Shown piece after piece: positions 35,387-44,057 of a stretch of 64,000 nt of DNA. This stretch comes from CBDCRK01 sp965220955. Its GTDB lineage: Bacteria; Desulfobacterota; Binatia; Bin18; CBDCRK01. The first letter of the stretch is position 1. Every line of letters begins with the position of its first letter. The stretch lies in the NCBI GenBank assembly GCA_965220955.1, contig CBDCRK010000032.1, forward strand, positions 248,001-312,000, read 5' to 3'. The notes beneath the pieces were generated by a model. It was not told the DNA's origin, searched no databases, and was given only the letters and a program-made list of their open reading frames with translations. A program made the position numbers and the translations under genes.

Positions 35387-36596
35387 GAAGCAATCCAGCT
35401 AGGGTAAGCCAGAAAACATGGGCGCCAATCGCCGCTCCCCACAAGAACCAATGGAGTTTTCCGACTAAGGCGCAGGCTAAAACAATGACCGAGGAGTCGC
35501 GGTTTGTCAGGCTGGAGACCATTGTTTGTATGAGCCTGTCCTCCCATCCCCCTCTTCTTTTTCCTATCTCCTCAGTCTTCTCCGCATAGGTGACCAGAGG
35601 GAAAGAAAACAATACTCCTACCACAAGGATTCCTCCGAGCAATGGGGCATAAGCGGCTCCTCCCTGTTTCCATACGGCAACTCCAATACCCAGAAAAATG
35701 GCCATATGAACAACCGTGTCGCAGACAATGTCCAGCCAGTCTCCCATTGGCGACTCCATAAACTTCACCCGTGCTACCTCACCATCAATGCAGTCCACTA
35801 CCACAGAGAGCTGCAGTAACAGAGCCCCAAGTACCGGCTGGAGGTAACCACCAGGAAAAAATAAGGCGGCCCCTATGAGACCAATCAAGAAGGAAAGGAA
35901 GGTAATCTGGTTTGGTGTGAGCGGTGTGCGCACCAAGAGCCGGGTCAGGGGACGGGAAAGCTTGCGGTTAAGGTATGCGTCTATCAGACCATCCCTAGGA
36001 TTTTCCAAAGAAAGGAGCAGGGCCTTTTCAGCTGCCTTAACCGAGGTTGGATGTGTAAGCTGGTAGAGGAAATGGCTGGTAATGGGGAACGCTGTAATCT
36101 CCTGTTCGGCCAACGTTCGGGTTCCCTTTACTAGAGGATTCTCTCCTTGTTCTAGAGCTTTTAGGGCTGTGGCCAGATGGGCAGTAGGAAAAAGGACAAG
36201 GGCGTATGCGTTGTCCTCACCATCTATACCCCGGGTTTCCCCTGTCGCTACTTTTTGGTCAAGATCACGAATCAGAGTGGGGCGGAAGAGAGTGTTGACC
36301 TCGAAAAGAAGGCAATGGCCGGATGGGGAAGCCTGTCTTGAAGAAAGCTCAAAGGCTGACATACAGGCATTGACGTTGTCTTTTGTGATCCAGATAATCG
36401 TGCTGGTTAGCCGTGTTTCCCCTTGCAAAGAGTGTTGGAGATCTTCCTGACTCTTGTTAGCAAAAAGATAGCAAGTCTTTGCTCCTGCACGCTGAGCTGT
36501 GAGCAAGGCACGTTTAAGCAAAGAGAGCCCACTGAGAAGAGTAAGTGGCTGGGGACTCTGTTTGGTCGGCACCAAAATCAGAGCTGACGTGACCAT
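35337..36596 (-). CDS. fusion: nucleotidyltransferase-like domain + CDP-alcohol phosphotransferase
   Basis: The 419-residue protein has two domains. Residues 1-200 resemble a Rossmann-like nucleotidyltransferase (SALILVPTKQSP, LLSGLSLLKRALLTAQRAGAK, HCLLFEVNTLF), but the glycine-rich GxGxR nucleotide loop is missing. Residues 215-419 are a membrane CDP-alcohol phosphotransferase with the full signature DCIDGEVARVKFMESPMG followed by DWLDIVCD (DxxDGxxAR-x8-GxxxDxxxD) and about six membrane segments. The enzyme class transfers a phospho-alcohol from a CDP donor to an acceptor alcohol, or the reverse. The layout recalls bifunctional inositol-phosphate cytidylyltransferase/transferase fusions, but the front domain looks inactive. 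Given phnW and pntC nearby, CMP-AEP is a plausible donor; this is inference. Confidence 0.8.
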   Translation of the reverse strand: MVTSALILVPTKQSPQPLTLLSGLSLLKRALLTAQRAGAKTCYLFANKSQEDLQHSLQGETRLTSTIIWITKDNVNACMSAFELSSRQASPSGHCLLFEVNTLFRPTLIRDLDQKVATGETRGIDGEDNAYALVLFPTAHLATALKALEQGENPLVKGTRTLAEQEITAFPITSHFLYQLTHPTSVKAAEKALLLSLENPRDGLIDAYLNRKLSRPLTRLLVRTPLTPNQITFLSFLIGLIGAALFFPGGYLQPVLGALLLQLSVVVDCIDGEVARVKFMESPMGDWLDIVCDTVVHMAIFLGIGVAVWKQGGAAYAPLLGGILVVGVLFSFPLVTYAEKTEEIGKRRGGWEDRLIQTMVSSLTNRDSSVIVLACALVGKLHWFLWGAAIGAHVFWLTLAGLLLRSGRLQRLFSLPPNA

Positions 36597-36974
36597 GAAC
36601 AGGCAGGGACGAAGCTTAGGCCCACTAAGTTAAGACTTCTCATTAGTTTGCACTGATGCATGCTTCGCCCCTACTATATGGACCCTGTGCCTGTCAAGGG
36701 AGAAAGACTATGCTCTTCTTACCTGCACAACAAGTCTACCGTTATCTCCTGTACGTTGCTAGCGGCCAGAATGGCAAAGATTTCTCCTTCAGCCATACCA
36801 CCAGCCGTACAATCTGAGCCAGGATGTGCATGGATCTCCAGCGTCAAGTCGAAGAAGGATGTACCAAAGATAAAAAATTGTGCCAAACGCGACTTAGCGG
36901 CTGTCAAGGAAAAGAGGCTTGCTTTCCTTTTCTGGGCACGTATAATAACGCCCTTCTGATGGAAAGGAGGAGGT
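36597..36974. other. divergent region between CDP-alcohol transferase and hpnJ
   Basis: This 378-bp gap should hold promoters for both divergent genes. On the minus strand a 62-codon frame (36719-36907) looks protein-like: LAQFFIFGTSFFDLTLEIHA, then GGMAEGEIFAILAASNVQEI. It has no clear start or ribosome site and I know no family for it; it may be a gene scrap. The far right end carries the strong GGAAAGGAGGAGGT site of hpnJ. Confidence 0.4.
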
Positions 36975-38429
36975 ATGCGGACTCTTTTCTTAAATCCGCC
37001 CGCCTATGAAAACTTTGATGGCGGGGCTGGTTCCCGTTACCAGGCTACCCGTGAAGTGTGGTCGTTCTGGTATCCAACGTGGCTGTGCTACCCAGCAGGC
37101 ATGATCAAGGATAGTCGGGTGTTGGATGCCCCGCCCGAGGGGTATGATCAGGCCCGCACTGTGAAGATAGCCCAAGAATATGACCTCATTGCAATCCACA
37201 CAAGCACCCCGTCCTTTCAGATGGATGTGCGCACCGCAGAGATGATCAAAGCCAAAAACCCTGATTGCGTGATCGCTTTTGTCGGTGGTCACCCTACCTC
37301 TGTGCCTGAGCAGGTGCTTAAAGCCTCGGACGCGGTCGATATTGCTGCTCGCAAAGAATTCGACTACTCGATAAAAGAGGTTGCCGACGGCTGGGAGTGG
37401 CACCGAGTATTGGGCATCAGCTATCGCCAGGATGGGAAGATTCATCACAACTCTGACCGTCCCCTCATGACCGGTGAAGAGCTGGACCGCCTTCCCTTTG
37501 TGACCCGGGTCTACGATCGGGACCTCGACTATAGAAAATACAATAGCCCTTACTGCCAGTACCCCTATGTTTCTCTCTACACAGGCAGGGGGTGCCCAGC
37601 CCGCTGCACCTTCTGTTTATGGCCCCAGGTGACTACCGGTCACTCCTACCGCACGCGCAGCGTAGCCAACGTTATTGAGGAAGTCCAGGAAATGAAGCGC
37701 CTGTTTCCTGCAATGAAGGAGGTCTTCTTCGACGATGATACCTTCACCGCCGACCCCAAGCGGGCATGTGAAATTGCCAAGAAGCTTAGGCCCATGGGCC
37801 TGTGCTGGTCAACCAACTCACGCGCTAACGTTGATTATGAGACCCTAAAAATCATGAAAGATGGAGGTCTACGGCTATTCGTCATTGGCTATGAGTCGGG
37901 CAATGCTCAGATTTTGAAGAACATCAGGAAGGGCGTGGCTCTGGAAACGGCTCGTCGTTTTACCCAGGATTGCCACAAGCTTGGTATCTTGATCCACGGA
38001 ACATTCATCCTCGGCCTGCCCGGCGAGACTCGCGAGACAATCCAGGAGACCATGCGCTTTGCCAGAGAGATGAACCCGGAGACCATTCAGGTTTCGCTAG
38101 CTTCTCCTTATCCGGGGACTGCGTTTTACGATTATGCGCTGGAGCATGGTTATATCAAGGCTGATAGCATGCTGGATGAGACTGGCTATCAGAAGTGCGT
38201 CATCAACTATCCGCAAATCTCGGGAGAGGAGATCTTTACTGCGGTCGAGAAGTTTTACCGGTCCTATTACCTGCGTCCCCGTTATATCTTTAAAGCGGTG
38301 AAGAAAATGGCCCGTCATGCCGACGAGCGAAAGCGTATGTGGGAGGAAGGAAAGCAATTCTTTCGTACTATGCGCCGGCGCCGAGATATTCTAAGGGAAG
38401 TAGAGACGGCCTCCTCCCCGGCAGCTTGA
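36975..38429 (+). CDS. hpnJ: hopanoid-associated radical SAM protein HpnJ
   Basis: HpnJ is a B12-binding-domain type radical SAM enzyme. In Burkholderia work it is implicated, with HpnI and HpnK, in making the cyclitol ether head group of bacteriohopanepolyols (ring contraction of the bound glucosamine). The 484 residues start with the recognisable MRTLFLNPPAYENFDGGAGS and WSFWYPTWLCYPAG. The Rossmann-like N-terminal domain ends around 175, and the 4Fe-4S motif is in YTGRGCPARCTFCLWPQ (about 199-215; CxxxCxxC). The later ESGNAQILKNIRKG and HGTFILGLPGET are standard for this radical SAM group. A very strong ribosome site (AAGGAGGAGGT) precedes ATG 36975, and hpnI follows by 7 bp. Confidence 0.93.
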   Translation: MRTLFLNPPAYENFDGGAGSRYQATREVWSFWYPTWLCYPAGMIKDSRVLDAPPEGYDQARTVKIAQEYDLIAIHTSTPSFQMDVRTAEMIKAKNPDCVIAFVGGHPTSVPEQVLKASDAVDIAARKEFDYSIKEVADGWEWHRVLGISYRQDGKIHHNSDRPLMTGEELDRLPFVTRVYDRDLDYRKYNSPYCQYPYVSLYTGRGCPARCTFCLWPQVTTGHSYRTRSVANVIEEVQEMKRLFPAMKEVFFDDDTFTADPKRACEIAKKLRPMGLCWSTNSRANVDYETLKIMKDGGLRLFVIGYESGNAQILKNIRKGVALETARRFTQDCHKLGILIHGTFILGLPGETRETIQETMRFAREMNPETIQVSLASPYPGTAFYDYALEHGYIKADSMLDETGYQKCVINYPQISGEEIFTAVEKFYRSYYLRPRYIFKAVKKMARHADERKRMWEEGKQFFRTMRRRRDILREVETASSPAA

Positions 38430-38436
38430 AGCAAAT

Positions 38437-39609
38437 TTGTTACAAGCCGTGGAAGGCCTGACCACATTTCTGTGGCTTTTCCTTGTGGCCGGGCTTTCCA
38501 TTGCCACCCTATATTATCTTTTTAGCCTCTACGCAGCTCTCACCTTTTTTCGCCCTTGCACCCCACTATTGGCAGATAGCCGGGATCTTCCGCCCGTTTC
38601 TCTGCTCAAGCCCCTTAGGGGTCTTGGGACTGATCTCTATGAGAATCTGGCTAGCTTTTGCCGTCTTGATTATCCCGCTTATGAGATAGTCTTTGGCATA
38701 CGGGATCCTCAAGATCCGGCAATTCCCGTGGTGGAAAAGCTAAAACAAGATTTTCCTGACAGAGATATTACTTTAGTCGTTAAAGACGAGGTGTTCGGCA
38801 CCAACTATAAGGTAAGCAATCTCCACCACATCTTTGCGCAAACAAAGCATAACATTCTGGTGATTTCGGACGGTGATGTACGTGTAGAGCCAGGATATTT
38901 GTGTGCCATCATTGCGCCTTTGCACCAACCTCAGACCGGCCTGGTTACTTGCCTCTATCGGGGTATGGCTGCGCGCCCTGCAGCAGCCATAGTCGAATCC
39001 CTTCTGGTTAATACCAATCTGGCTCCCATGTTCCTGGTAGCAACGCGGGTGGAAAAGACCGAGTATGCCTTTGGTGCAACTATTGCCGTTAAACGCGAGT
39101 GTATAGACAGGATTGGCGGATTTTTGGCACTTTCTGACTACCTTGCCGATGATTACTACCTTGCCCATCTTATAGCCCGTGCCGGGTACCGCATTCGAGT
39201 GATTCCTCATGTAGTGGAGATCTATCCGGATTCCTACACTTTCCGGGCCCTGTTTTTTCACCATCTGCGTTGGGCCCGCACCTATCGCAACTGTCGCCCT
39301 AAAGGCTACTTCTGGACCATTCTTACCCACGGGACGCTCTTTGCCGGGTTAGGTCTGCTCTTTTTCAGCGCTTCGTCTTTAGTATGGAGCCTTTCTTGGC
39401 TCGCCCTGGGGGTGCGGCTAATTAGCGCTGGGGTGATTGGCGCGGGTTTCCTGGGCGCAAGGCAAACCCTCGGTTTGCTTTGGCTGATTCCTCTGGCCGA
39501 TCTCTTTACATCTTTCCTATGGCTTCTCACGCTCCAGGGTAATACAGTGCGCTGGGGCGGGGACGTTTTTCGGGTAGATAGGGAAGGAAAAATGGTGAAA
39601 ATCGAGTGA
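38437..39609 (+). CDS. hpnI: hopanoid-associated glycosyltransferase HpnI
   Basis: HpnI is a membrane GT2-family enzyme proposed to put N-acetylglucosamine on bacteriohopanetetrol, before HpnK deacetylates it and HpnJ contracts the ring. The 390 residues show an N-terminal membrane helix (about 8-32), PPVSLLKPLRGLG (50-62), the DxD-type motif in VISDGDVRVEPGY (about 145-157), a second acid in LADDYYLAHLIARAGYR, the HHLRWARTYR motif, and C-terminal membrane helices. The start is TTG 38437, 7 bp after hpnJ; a GTG at 38449 is an alternative. Its stop is directly followed by the remains of a second hpnK on the other strand. Confidence 0.92.
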   Translation: MLQAVEGLTTFLWLFLVAGLSIATLYYLFSLYAALTFFRPCTPLLADSRDLPPVSLLKPLRGLGTDLYENLASFCRLDYPAYEIVFGIRDPQDPAIPVVEKLKQDFPDRDITLVVKDEVFGTNYKVSNLHHIFAQTKHNILVISDGDVRVEPGYLCAIIAPLHQPQTGLVTCLYRGMAARPAAAIVESLLVNTNLAPMFLVATRVEKTEYAFGATIAVKRECIDRIGGFLALSDYLADDYYLAHLIARAGYRIRVIPHVVEIYPDSYTFRALFFHHLRWARTYRNCRPKGYFWTILTHGTLFAGLGLLFFSASSLVWSLSWLALGVRLISAGVIGAGFLGARQTLGLLWLIPLADLFTSFLWLLTLQGNTVRWGGDVFRVDREGKMVKIE

Positions 39610-39610
39610 T

Positions 39611-39697
39611 ATCCTCCGTTAAGTCACGGTAGCTGATCAGAGAAATCCCTTCCTGTTGCCAGGTTTCCTTGACCCGTTGGCTTGTGAGGAGGGTATC
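39611..39697 (-). pseudogene. remnant of a second hpnK (3' end only)
   Basis: The minus strand reads LLTSQRVKETWQQEGISL followed by ISYRDLTED. This aligns with the last 27 residues of the intact hpnK at 40451 (ALTSPRVKEDLQREGISL, INYHDLMED), with 19 of 27 identical. The match starts right after the hpnI stop and fades near 39697. The rest of the gene is absent. The level of divergence points to an old duplicate or displaced paralogue rather than an assembly repeat. It implies hpnK once directly flanked hpnI, and that deletion or insertion brought in the CDP-alcohol phosphotransferase now lying between. Confidence 0.8.
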
Positions 39698-39794
39698 TGT
39701 TTAAAAGTATCTATTACAGAGATCTTTTGGCTTCCTATCGGCGTGCCTTTTGTGAATCCTGCTGCGATTGGTTCGTGTCCGAAGCAGGAAGTGA

Positions 39795-40409
39795 TTATCT
39801 ATGAAGATCTACCACCCGGCGAAGCTTAAGACGAAAGTGCCAGAAAGCAAAAATGGCGAAGGCTGGAGATCCTAAGGCAGCAGCAACGAGCAACAGTTCG
39901 GCCCAGTCGAAAAACACTGCCAGCGGGACAATGATCATAGCATCATCTGGGTCGAACCCAGCAGCTCCACTCAATTCCGCACTCCGTTGTCCTTCTAAGC
40001 TCTCGATCCAGGTCACCAGCCATAGGATCGCTACCACGGCAGCGCTGGCAACGAATCCCATCGGCACTGCCCACCAGCCGAACACACTACTGTGTAAGCC
40101 AATCCCGATACCGATGAAAACCAGAGCGTTGCAGATTGTGTCGGTGACAAGATCGTAGGTGTGTCCCCAGGCACTGCTTTTACCGCTGATCCTTGCCAGC
40201 TCACCGTCTGCTCGGTCGAAGAGTATGGATAAGAGGAACAAAGCGGCACCCCAGTACGACCACGGTGCGCCGCCAACGGCGAAGAGCCCTGCTGACACTA
40301 CACCTGTCAGCAAGCGGACCGTTGTGAGCTGGTTCGGTGTAACCGGCGTATGTACCAATGGCTTTACACCGGGACGTATTATCCGGTGGATCCGGGTGTT
40401 GTGACTCAT
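39795..40409 (-). CDS. CDP-alcohol phosphotransferase family protein
   Basis: This 204-residue membrane enzyme has the complete family signature DRADGELARISGKSSAW, then GHTYDLVTD (DxxDGxxAR-x8-GxxxDxxxD, about residues 65-90), and about five membrane helices. The N-terminal TPVTPNQLTTVRLLTG (about 20-35) is also typical and resembles the equivalent part of the larger fusion at 35337 (TPLTPNQITFLSFLIG). The family makes phospholipids by displacing CMP from a CDP-alcohol. Located between the hpnK remnant and intact hpnK, and 5.4 kb from the PntC-like gene, it is a candidate to transfer phosphonoethylamine from CMP-AEP to a lipid alcohol. That substrate is inference. Confidence 0.85.
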   Translation of the reverse strand: MSHNTRIHRIIRPGVKPLVHTPVTPNQLTTVRLLTGVVSAGLFAVGGAPWSYWGAALFLLSILFDRADGELARISGKSSAWGHTYDLVTDTICNALVFIGIGIGLHSSVFGWWAVPMGFVASAAVVAILWLVTWIESLEGQRSAELSGAAGFDPDDAMIIVPLAVFFDWAELLLVAAALGSPAFAIFAFWHFRLKLRRVVDLHR

Positions 40410-40450
40410 AAAAGTCGATTGAACAATAACTTCGCCACTAACAAAACCCC

Positions 40451-41452
40451 TTAGTCCTCCATCAAATCATGGTAGTTGATCAAAGAGATCCCTTCCCGTT
40501 GCAAATCTTCCTTGACCCGTGGACTTGTAAGAGCGGCGACCTCTGGATGAGTAAGGGGCAGAGAGGGGTGACAGTAAAGCTCGCTCACCCCGTTTTTCAA
40601 GCGCGGGATAAGATCAAGCAAATAGGCTTCGTTGACATTGCGACTCTGGTGAAGCCCAAAAAGATGATTCGGGAATCTGAGGCTCGCTGCTCTGAGCTTT
40701 CTTTTGGCATATAGGGAGAGGAGAGAGAAAATGGTTCCTTCCCGTATTTTACGCATAGTGTCCCTAGGATCAAGGGTAAGGCCAGTCCACAGGTTCTCGC
40801 GGGTTAGCCTGATGGCTCGAATCGGATATTCCCTGGCGAGCTGCAGAAGAATGTTGAGGATGGTTGGATGTAGATGAAGGTTAAGGTGCCCGTCGATATG
40901 CGAAAGAGGAAGGCCAGTAGCAAGGAATGTCTCGATCTGCGCTCTGCACTCATGAAGCAGAGAGGAATGGAGGCTTTTGTCAAAGAAGTACCGCAGCCCC
41001 GCTTTTACCGGGTTGCTGTGAAAATGGCCCGTCGCATCCGTAACACCCAGAAGCTCCCGGGAGGACAGGGTCGATTGTCCGTGAACAAGTGTGAGATGCA
41101 ACCCTACCCCAAGCACAGGAGTCTCTTTAGCTATAATAACCGCCTCTTTTCTGGCTGGTCCGTTCACCATTAAGCTTGTGTTGGTGAGAATGCCTTCTCT
41201 GTGAGCAGTGAGGATGCCCGCGTTGACCTCGGGGGAGAAACCAAAGTCATCTCCACTCACAACAAGTTGCTTGACATCCTCAGAAGAGGCCACATCACTT
41301 CCGGAGAGACCGGTGTCCAACTTACATGGCCTTGTCTTATGTTTCCAAAGCGAGTTCAGACCGGATCCTCCTAGTACATATTCAGAAAACCTTTTGGGGA
41401 ATAACCTTGGCTGTTTGCATGGGTAAAATCTTATCAAACGTCCGTTTTTCAT
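40451..41452 (-). CDS. hpnK: hopanoid-associated deacetylase HpnK (YdjC-like)
   Basis: HpnK is a YdjC-family carbohydrate deacetylase proposed to remove acetyl from N-acetylglucosaminyl-bacteriohopanetetrol. Metal and catalytic motifs are visible: LVVSGDDFGFSPEVNAGI (DD pair), GVGLHLTLVHG, and SHIDGHLNLHLHP with the metal histidines. The conserved core starts at VKQLVVSGDDFG, about 60 residues into the 333-residue frame. The leading part is not like the family, so translation may really begin at a GTG near 41293. It is on the minus strand, downstream of a membrane-protein gene and a glycosyltransferase gene. A fragment of a paralogue is at 39611. Confidence 0.9.
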   Translation of the reverse strand: MKNGRLIRFYPCKQPRLFPKRFSEYVLGGSGLNSLWKHKTRPCKLDTGLSGSDVASSEDVKQLVVSGDDFGFSPEVNAGILTAHREGILTNTSLMVNGPARKEAVIIAKETPVLGVGLHLTLVHGQSTLSSRELLGVTDATGHFHSNPVKAGLRYFFDKSLHSSLLHECRAQIETFLATGLPLSHIDGHLNLHLHPTILNILLQLAREYPIRAIRLTRENLWTGLTLDPRDTMRKIREGTIFSLLSLYAKRKLRAASLRFPNHLFGLHQSRNVNEAYLLDLIPRLKNGVSELYCHPSLPLTHPEVAALTSPRVKEDLQREGISLINYHDLMED

Positions 41453-41470
41453 AAACGAATAACCAAAGAT

Positions 41471-41905
41471 CTATCCTGCAAATGCACTAACAATACCAAG
41501 GCAATCGTAGGATACGCTTAAGAAGACACCTTCAGCCAGGATCTTAAACCCATCCTCTGCGGCTTTAGTCCACTGGTAATATTCGCAACGGTTTGAAACG
41601 AGAGAAAAAAGAGTACTCTCACTGTTACTGATGGCATCCAAAACGATCATCAAAAACATAAAAAGAGAACCCAGGATCAAGAGAGGGAATATATCCCTGT
41701 AGTTTTTTAATTCTTCGTGATATCTATAGAGGACCGCTAAACCCACCAGGATATAACCGGTAACCACCACTTCATCTAATCTATCGGTAAGGTACGTTTC
41801 CTGAATATGGAAAATCCTAGCTAGAAGAATCGCCAGTAAATCTAGGCAAAAAATGGAAAGGAAAAGCCGTTTGTTTCTTATCGGTAAGACGCCCATATAG
41901 GTCAA
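41471..41905 (-). CDS. hypothetical membrane protein
   Basis: A 144-residue protein with four probable membrane segments: LFLSIFCLDLLAILLARIF (about 14-32), VVVTGYILVGLAVLYRY (about 46-62), IFPLLILGSLFMFLMIVLD (about 72-90) and FKILAEGVFLSVSYDCLGIV near the end. No family recognised. It lies 8 bp downstream of the ArnT-like gene and 18 bp upstream of hpnK, all on the minus strand. It is likely co-transcribed, and may be an accessory to glycan or lipid modification. Confidence 0.65.
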   Translation of the reverse strand: MTYMGVLPIRNKRLFLSIFCLDLLAILLARIFHIQETYLTDRLDEVVVTGYILVGLAVLYRYHEELKNYRDIFPLLILGSLFMFLMIVLDAISNSESTLFSLVSNRCEYYQWTKAAEDGFKILAEGVFLSVSYDCLGIVSAFAG

Positions 41906-41912
41906 GTACTTA

Positions 41913-43700
41913 TCACAACCGGTGGGTAGCCGGAGGGCCTAAGCGGATGAGTACCACTCGAAGCCTGGCGCGGGGGCCAGACAGGGGACGACTCTGTAGT
42001 ATCTCTTCAGCCCGGTCTGTTAATCTGGGCTTGAGCTGCTGCCAGGTTTTCTCTCGCAGCAGATAATACCCGGCAGGGCAGCGGGAGAGGTCCTCTTCGC
42101 CTCCACAAGGAGCAGGAGGAACCTGGCGATTAAGATAGAAGTAGATTTGGGAAAATTCCTCAGTTTCCGGTACATAGGCTCTATGAGCATAAAGAAGAAG
42201 CGGATCGTCAGGCCCTACGATCCTAGCAACCTCCAACGCAAATCCCCTTGTTGACTTGAACCCTTTATAATACTCAATAAAGAATGGGTAGACACCGCCA
42301 CAATAGAGGAGAAGAAGGATTAACAGCCCTCCTATTCCCTCTCGCCATCGTCCCTGAAGGGTTGTTCTTATTGTGAGGAAGGAGCAGCCACACAGGAGGA
42401 GGACAATAAAAAGGCTATAAAAGGGATGCTGATTCACCAGGGTTAGAGGCAGGACAATATGGCTCCATTTGCGCCGTCCAAAGAGAGTGTCGATCCAAGA
42501 GGAGTCGGAAGAAATCATTCCCACTGCGGCTAGGGTAACAAACGTGAGGAGAAGAAAGCTCATTCCGCCAACGATCCAGCGCATGTAGCGCTGTAAGGAA
42601 GGCGAGACAGGACGACCAGAGGAAATACCTTTCCATCCCCAACCCGCAGCCAGGAGAACTGTAGCCGGGTAGAGGGGAAGGAGATAGACCTCCCTTTTGC
42701 CCGCAGAAAGAGAGAAAAAGCCAAAGATAGCTAACCACCAGACCAAGGGGTACATAGCCTTGTCCTGCAGGGAGCCACTAAGCAAGATATGTCCCGCCGC
42801 CCAGAGAAAGAGAAGGCTCCAGGGAAATCCTCCTTGTAGGAAAGGCAGGATGAAAAAGTAGAGAGGCTCTTTATACTTCCCTGCGCCGGCAAAAAAGCGG
42901 CGGAAATTCTCTTGCCAAATCTGCTTGTAAAAGAAGGCTTCTCCCCCCTGCCACAGGGCCAGTCCATACCACAAGGCAGGAATAAGGAGGGCCAGGAAAA
43001 GGGCGGGGGTGGAGAAAAGGGAGCGTAGGAAGGCAAAATTCTTCTGGATAAGCAGAAAGAGAAGAATAATCAGGCCCGGGAGAATACAACCAATAGGTCC
43101 CTTACTTAGCACTGCGCCGGCAATGGCTAAGGAGCAAATATAACTTAACCCTCCCTGCCAGCGCCCACTCTCATACACAAGGTAGAACGAGGTAAGAGCC
43201 AGGAGGACAAAAAAAGAAAAGGTTGCATCTACCCATGCTTCTCGTCCCATCTCTACATAGACAGGGGTGGTAAGCAGCATAAGGCTAGCCAGAAAGCCAC
43301 CACCCTGGCCAACAAGGTGACAGCCTAAAACAAAGGTGAGGACTACGCCAGCAGCAGAGAGGAGCGCCGAGGGCAGACGGACTGCCCATTCAGACACCTC
43401 TGCTCCAGCAAGAGAAGCTAGCGCTCCCAGCCAGTGGAAGAGGGGAGGTTTGGAGGGAATGGTGTCTCCATTGCGTAACGGGAGAATCCAGTTACCACTG
43501 CGTACCATTTCCTGCACAACCAGTGCCTCCCGTCCCTCCATGGTGCGGTAAATGGGTCCCTCCCCCAGGTGCCAGGAAAACATTGCCAGGGCGAGAACAA
43601 AAAGGAGAGTGGCAGGTAAGATTGGATGGAACCGTTCCATTGCTGCCAGAAAGCGCTCAAAGAAAGAGTCAAGCTTTATGTCTGGTAAGCTTTCAGCCAT
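41913..43700 (-). CDS. ArnT/PMT-type lipid-linked sugar glycosyltransferase
   Basis: This 595-residue GT-C enzyme has about 11-12 membrane segments. The N-terminal periplasmic loop is diagnostic of the ArnT-like (PMT_2) group: EGREALVVQEMVRSGNWILP, then RNGDTIPSKPPLFHWLGAL, with the acidic catalytic residues and KPPL. Later GREAWVDATFSFFVLLAL matches the second conserved loop. ArnT enzymes move a sugar from undecaprenyl phosphate to lipid A or other envelope acceptors on the periplasmic face. Two paralogues lie in tandem at 58622-62253. The gene heads a minus-strand run with the hypothetical membrane protein and hpnK, so a hopanoid or lipid acceptor is conceivable. Confidence 0.88.
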   Translation of the reverse strand: MAESLPDIKLDSFFERFLAAMERFHPILPATLLFVLALAMFSWHLGEGPIYRTMEGREALVVQEMVRSGNWILPLRNGDTIPSKPPLFHWLGALASLAGAEVSEWAVRLPSALLSAAGVVLTFVLGCHLVGQGGGFLASLMLLTTPVYVEMGREAWVDATFSFFVLLALTSFYLVYESGRWQGGLSYICSLAIAGAVLSKGPIGCILPGLIILLFLLIQKNFAFLRSLFSTPALFLALLIPALWYGLALWQGGEAFFYKQIWQENFRRFFAGAGKYKEPLYFFILPFLQGGFPWSLLFLWAAGHILLSGSLQDKAMYPLVWWLAIFGFFSLSAGKREVYLLPLYPATVLLAAGWGWKGISSGRPVSPSLQRYMRWIVGGMSFLLLTFVTLAAVGMISSDSSWIDTLFGRRKWSHIVLPLTLVNQHPFYSLFIVLLLCGCSFLTIRTTLQGRWREGIGGLLILLLLYCGGVYPFFIEYYKGFKSTRGFALEVARIVGPDDPLLLYAHRAYVPETEEFSQIYFYLNRQVPPAPCGGEEDLSRCPAGYYLLREKTWQQLKPRLTDRAEEILQSRPLSGPRARLRVVLIRLGPPATHRL

Positions 43701-43768
43701 GAGTGGTCAGCTTTAGCGCAAATAAGCACTTGCAACTAGGGTGGGGACGCCTTATAGTGCAAGATTTA

Positions 43769-44033
43769 ATGGCTGTGGAGTCTAAGGCGGAGCGGTTACG
43801 CCGTCAGCTTGTTGGCCCAGGGCCGGTCCTGGCTCTGGGTGCTCCTGATGCGCTTAGTGCTAAGCTAGCTAAGGAAGCCGAGTTTGATGCAATCTGGGCC
43901 AGTGGCTTCGGTATCTCGGCGGCCAGTGCCCTGCCCCGGATGACAATGTGCTCACTATGACCGAGACGCTCAAGGAGGAGGAGATTGCTGAATGGGGGCT
44001 AAAAGATAGCTCCCGTAGGGGAGAGTTGGGGTG
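43769..44033 (+). pseudogene. truncated, frameshifted PEP mutase (PepM) N-terminus
   Basis: ATG 43769 opens a frame reading LVGPGPVLALGAPDALSAKL, then FDAIWASGFGISAASALP, the N-terminal barrel strands of the PEP mutase/isocitrate lyase superfamily in its PepM flavour (DALSAKLAEEAGFDAIWASGF). At a CCCCGG run (about 43935-43940) the frame shifts; in the next frame DDNVLTMTETLKE continues the family sequence. Homology then stops near 43985 and the frame ends at 44033 in an intergenic repeat. About 200 residues, including the EDKxxxxxNS catalytic motif, are gone. PepM makes the C-P bond in nearly all phosphonate pathways, so this loss is striking next to intact downstream enzymes. Confidence 0.8.
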
Positions 44034-44057
44034 AGAGTGAAGAGGGAGCGAAAAAGT

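Noticed and set aside
38773..39330. A 185-codon minus-strand open frame inside hpnI
   Set aside because: hpnI is convincing on the plus strand and this frame has no protein-like motif.
43703..43768. Extended start of the PepM fragment upstream of 43769
   Set aside because: The added 22 residues do not match the family, and they overlap the region just upstream of the divergent glycosyltransferase gene.
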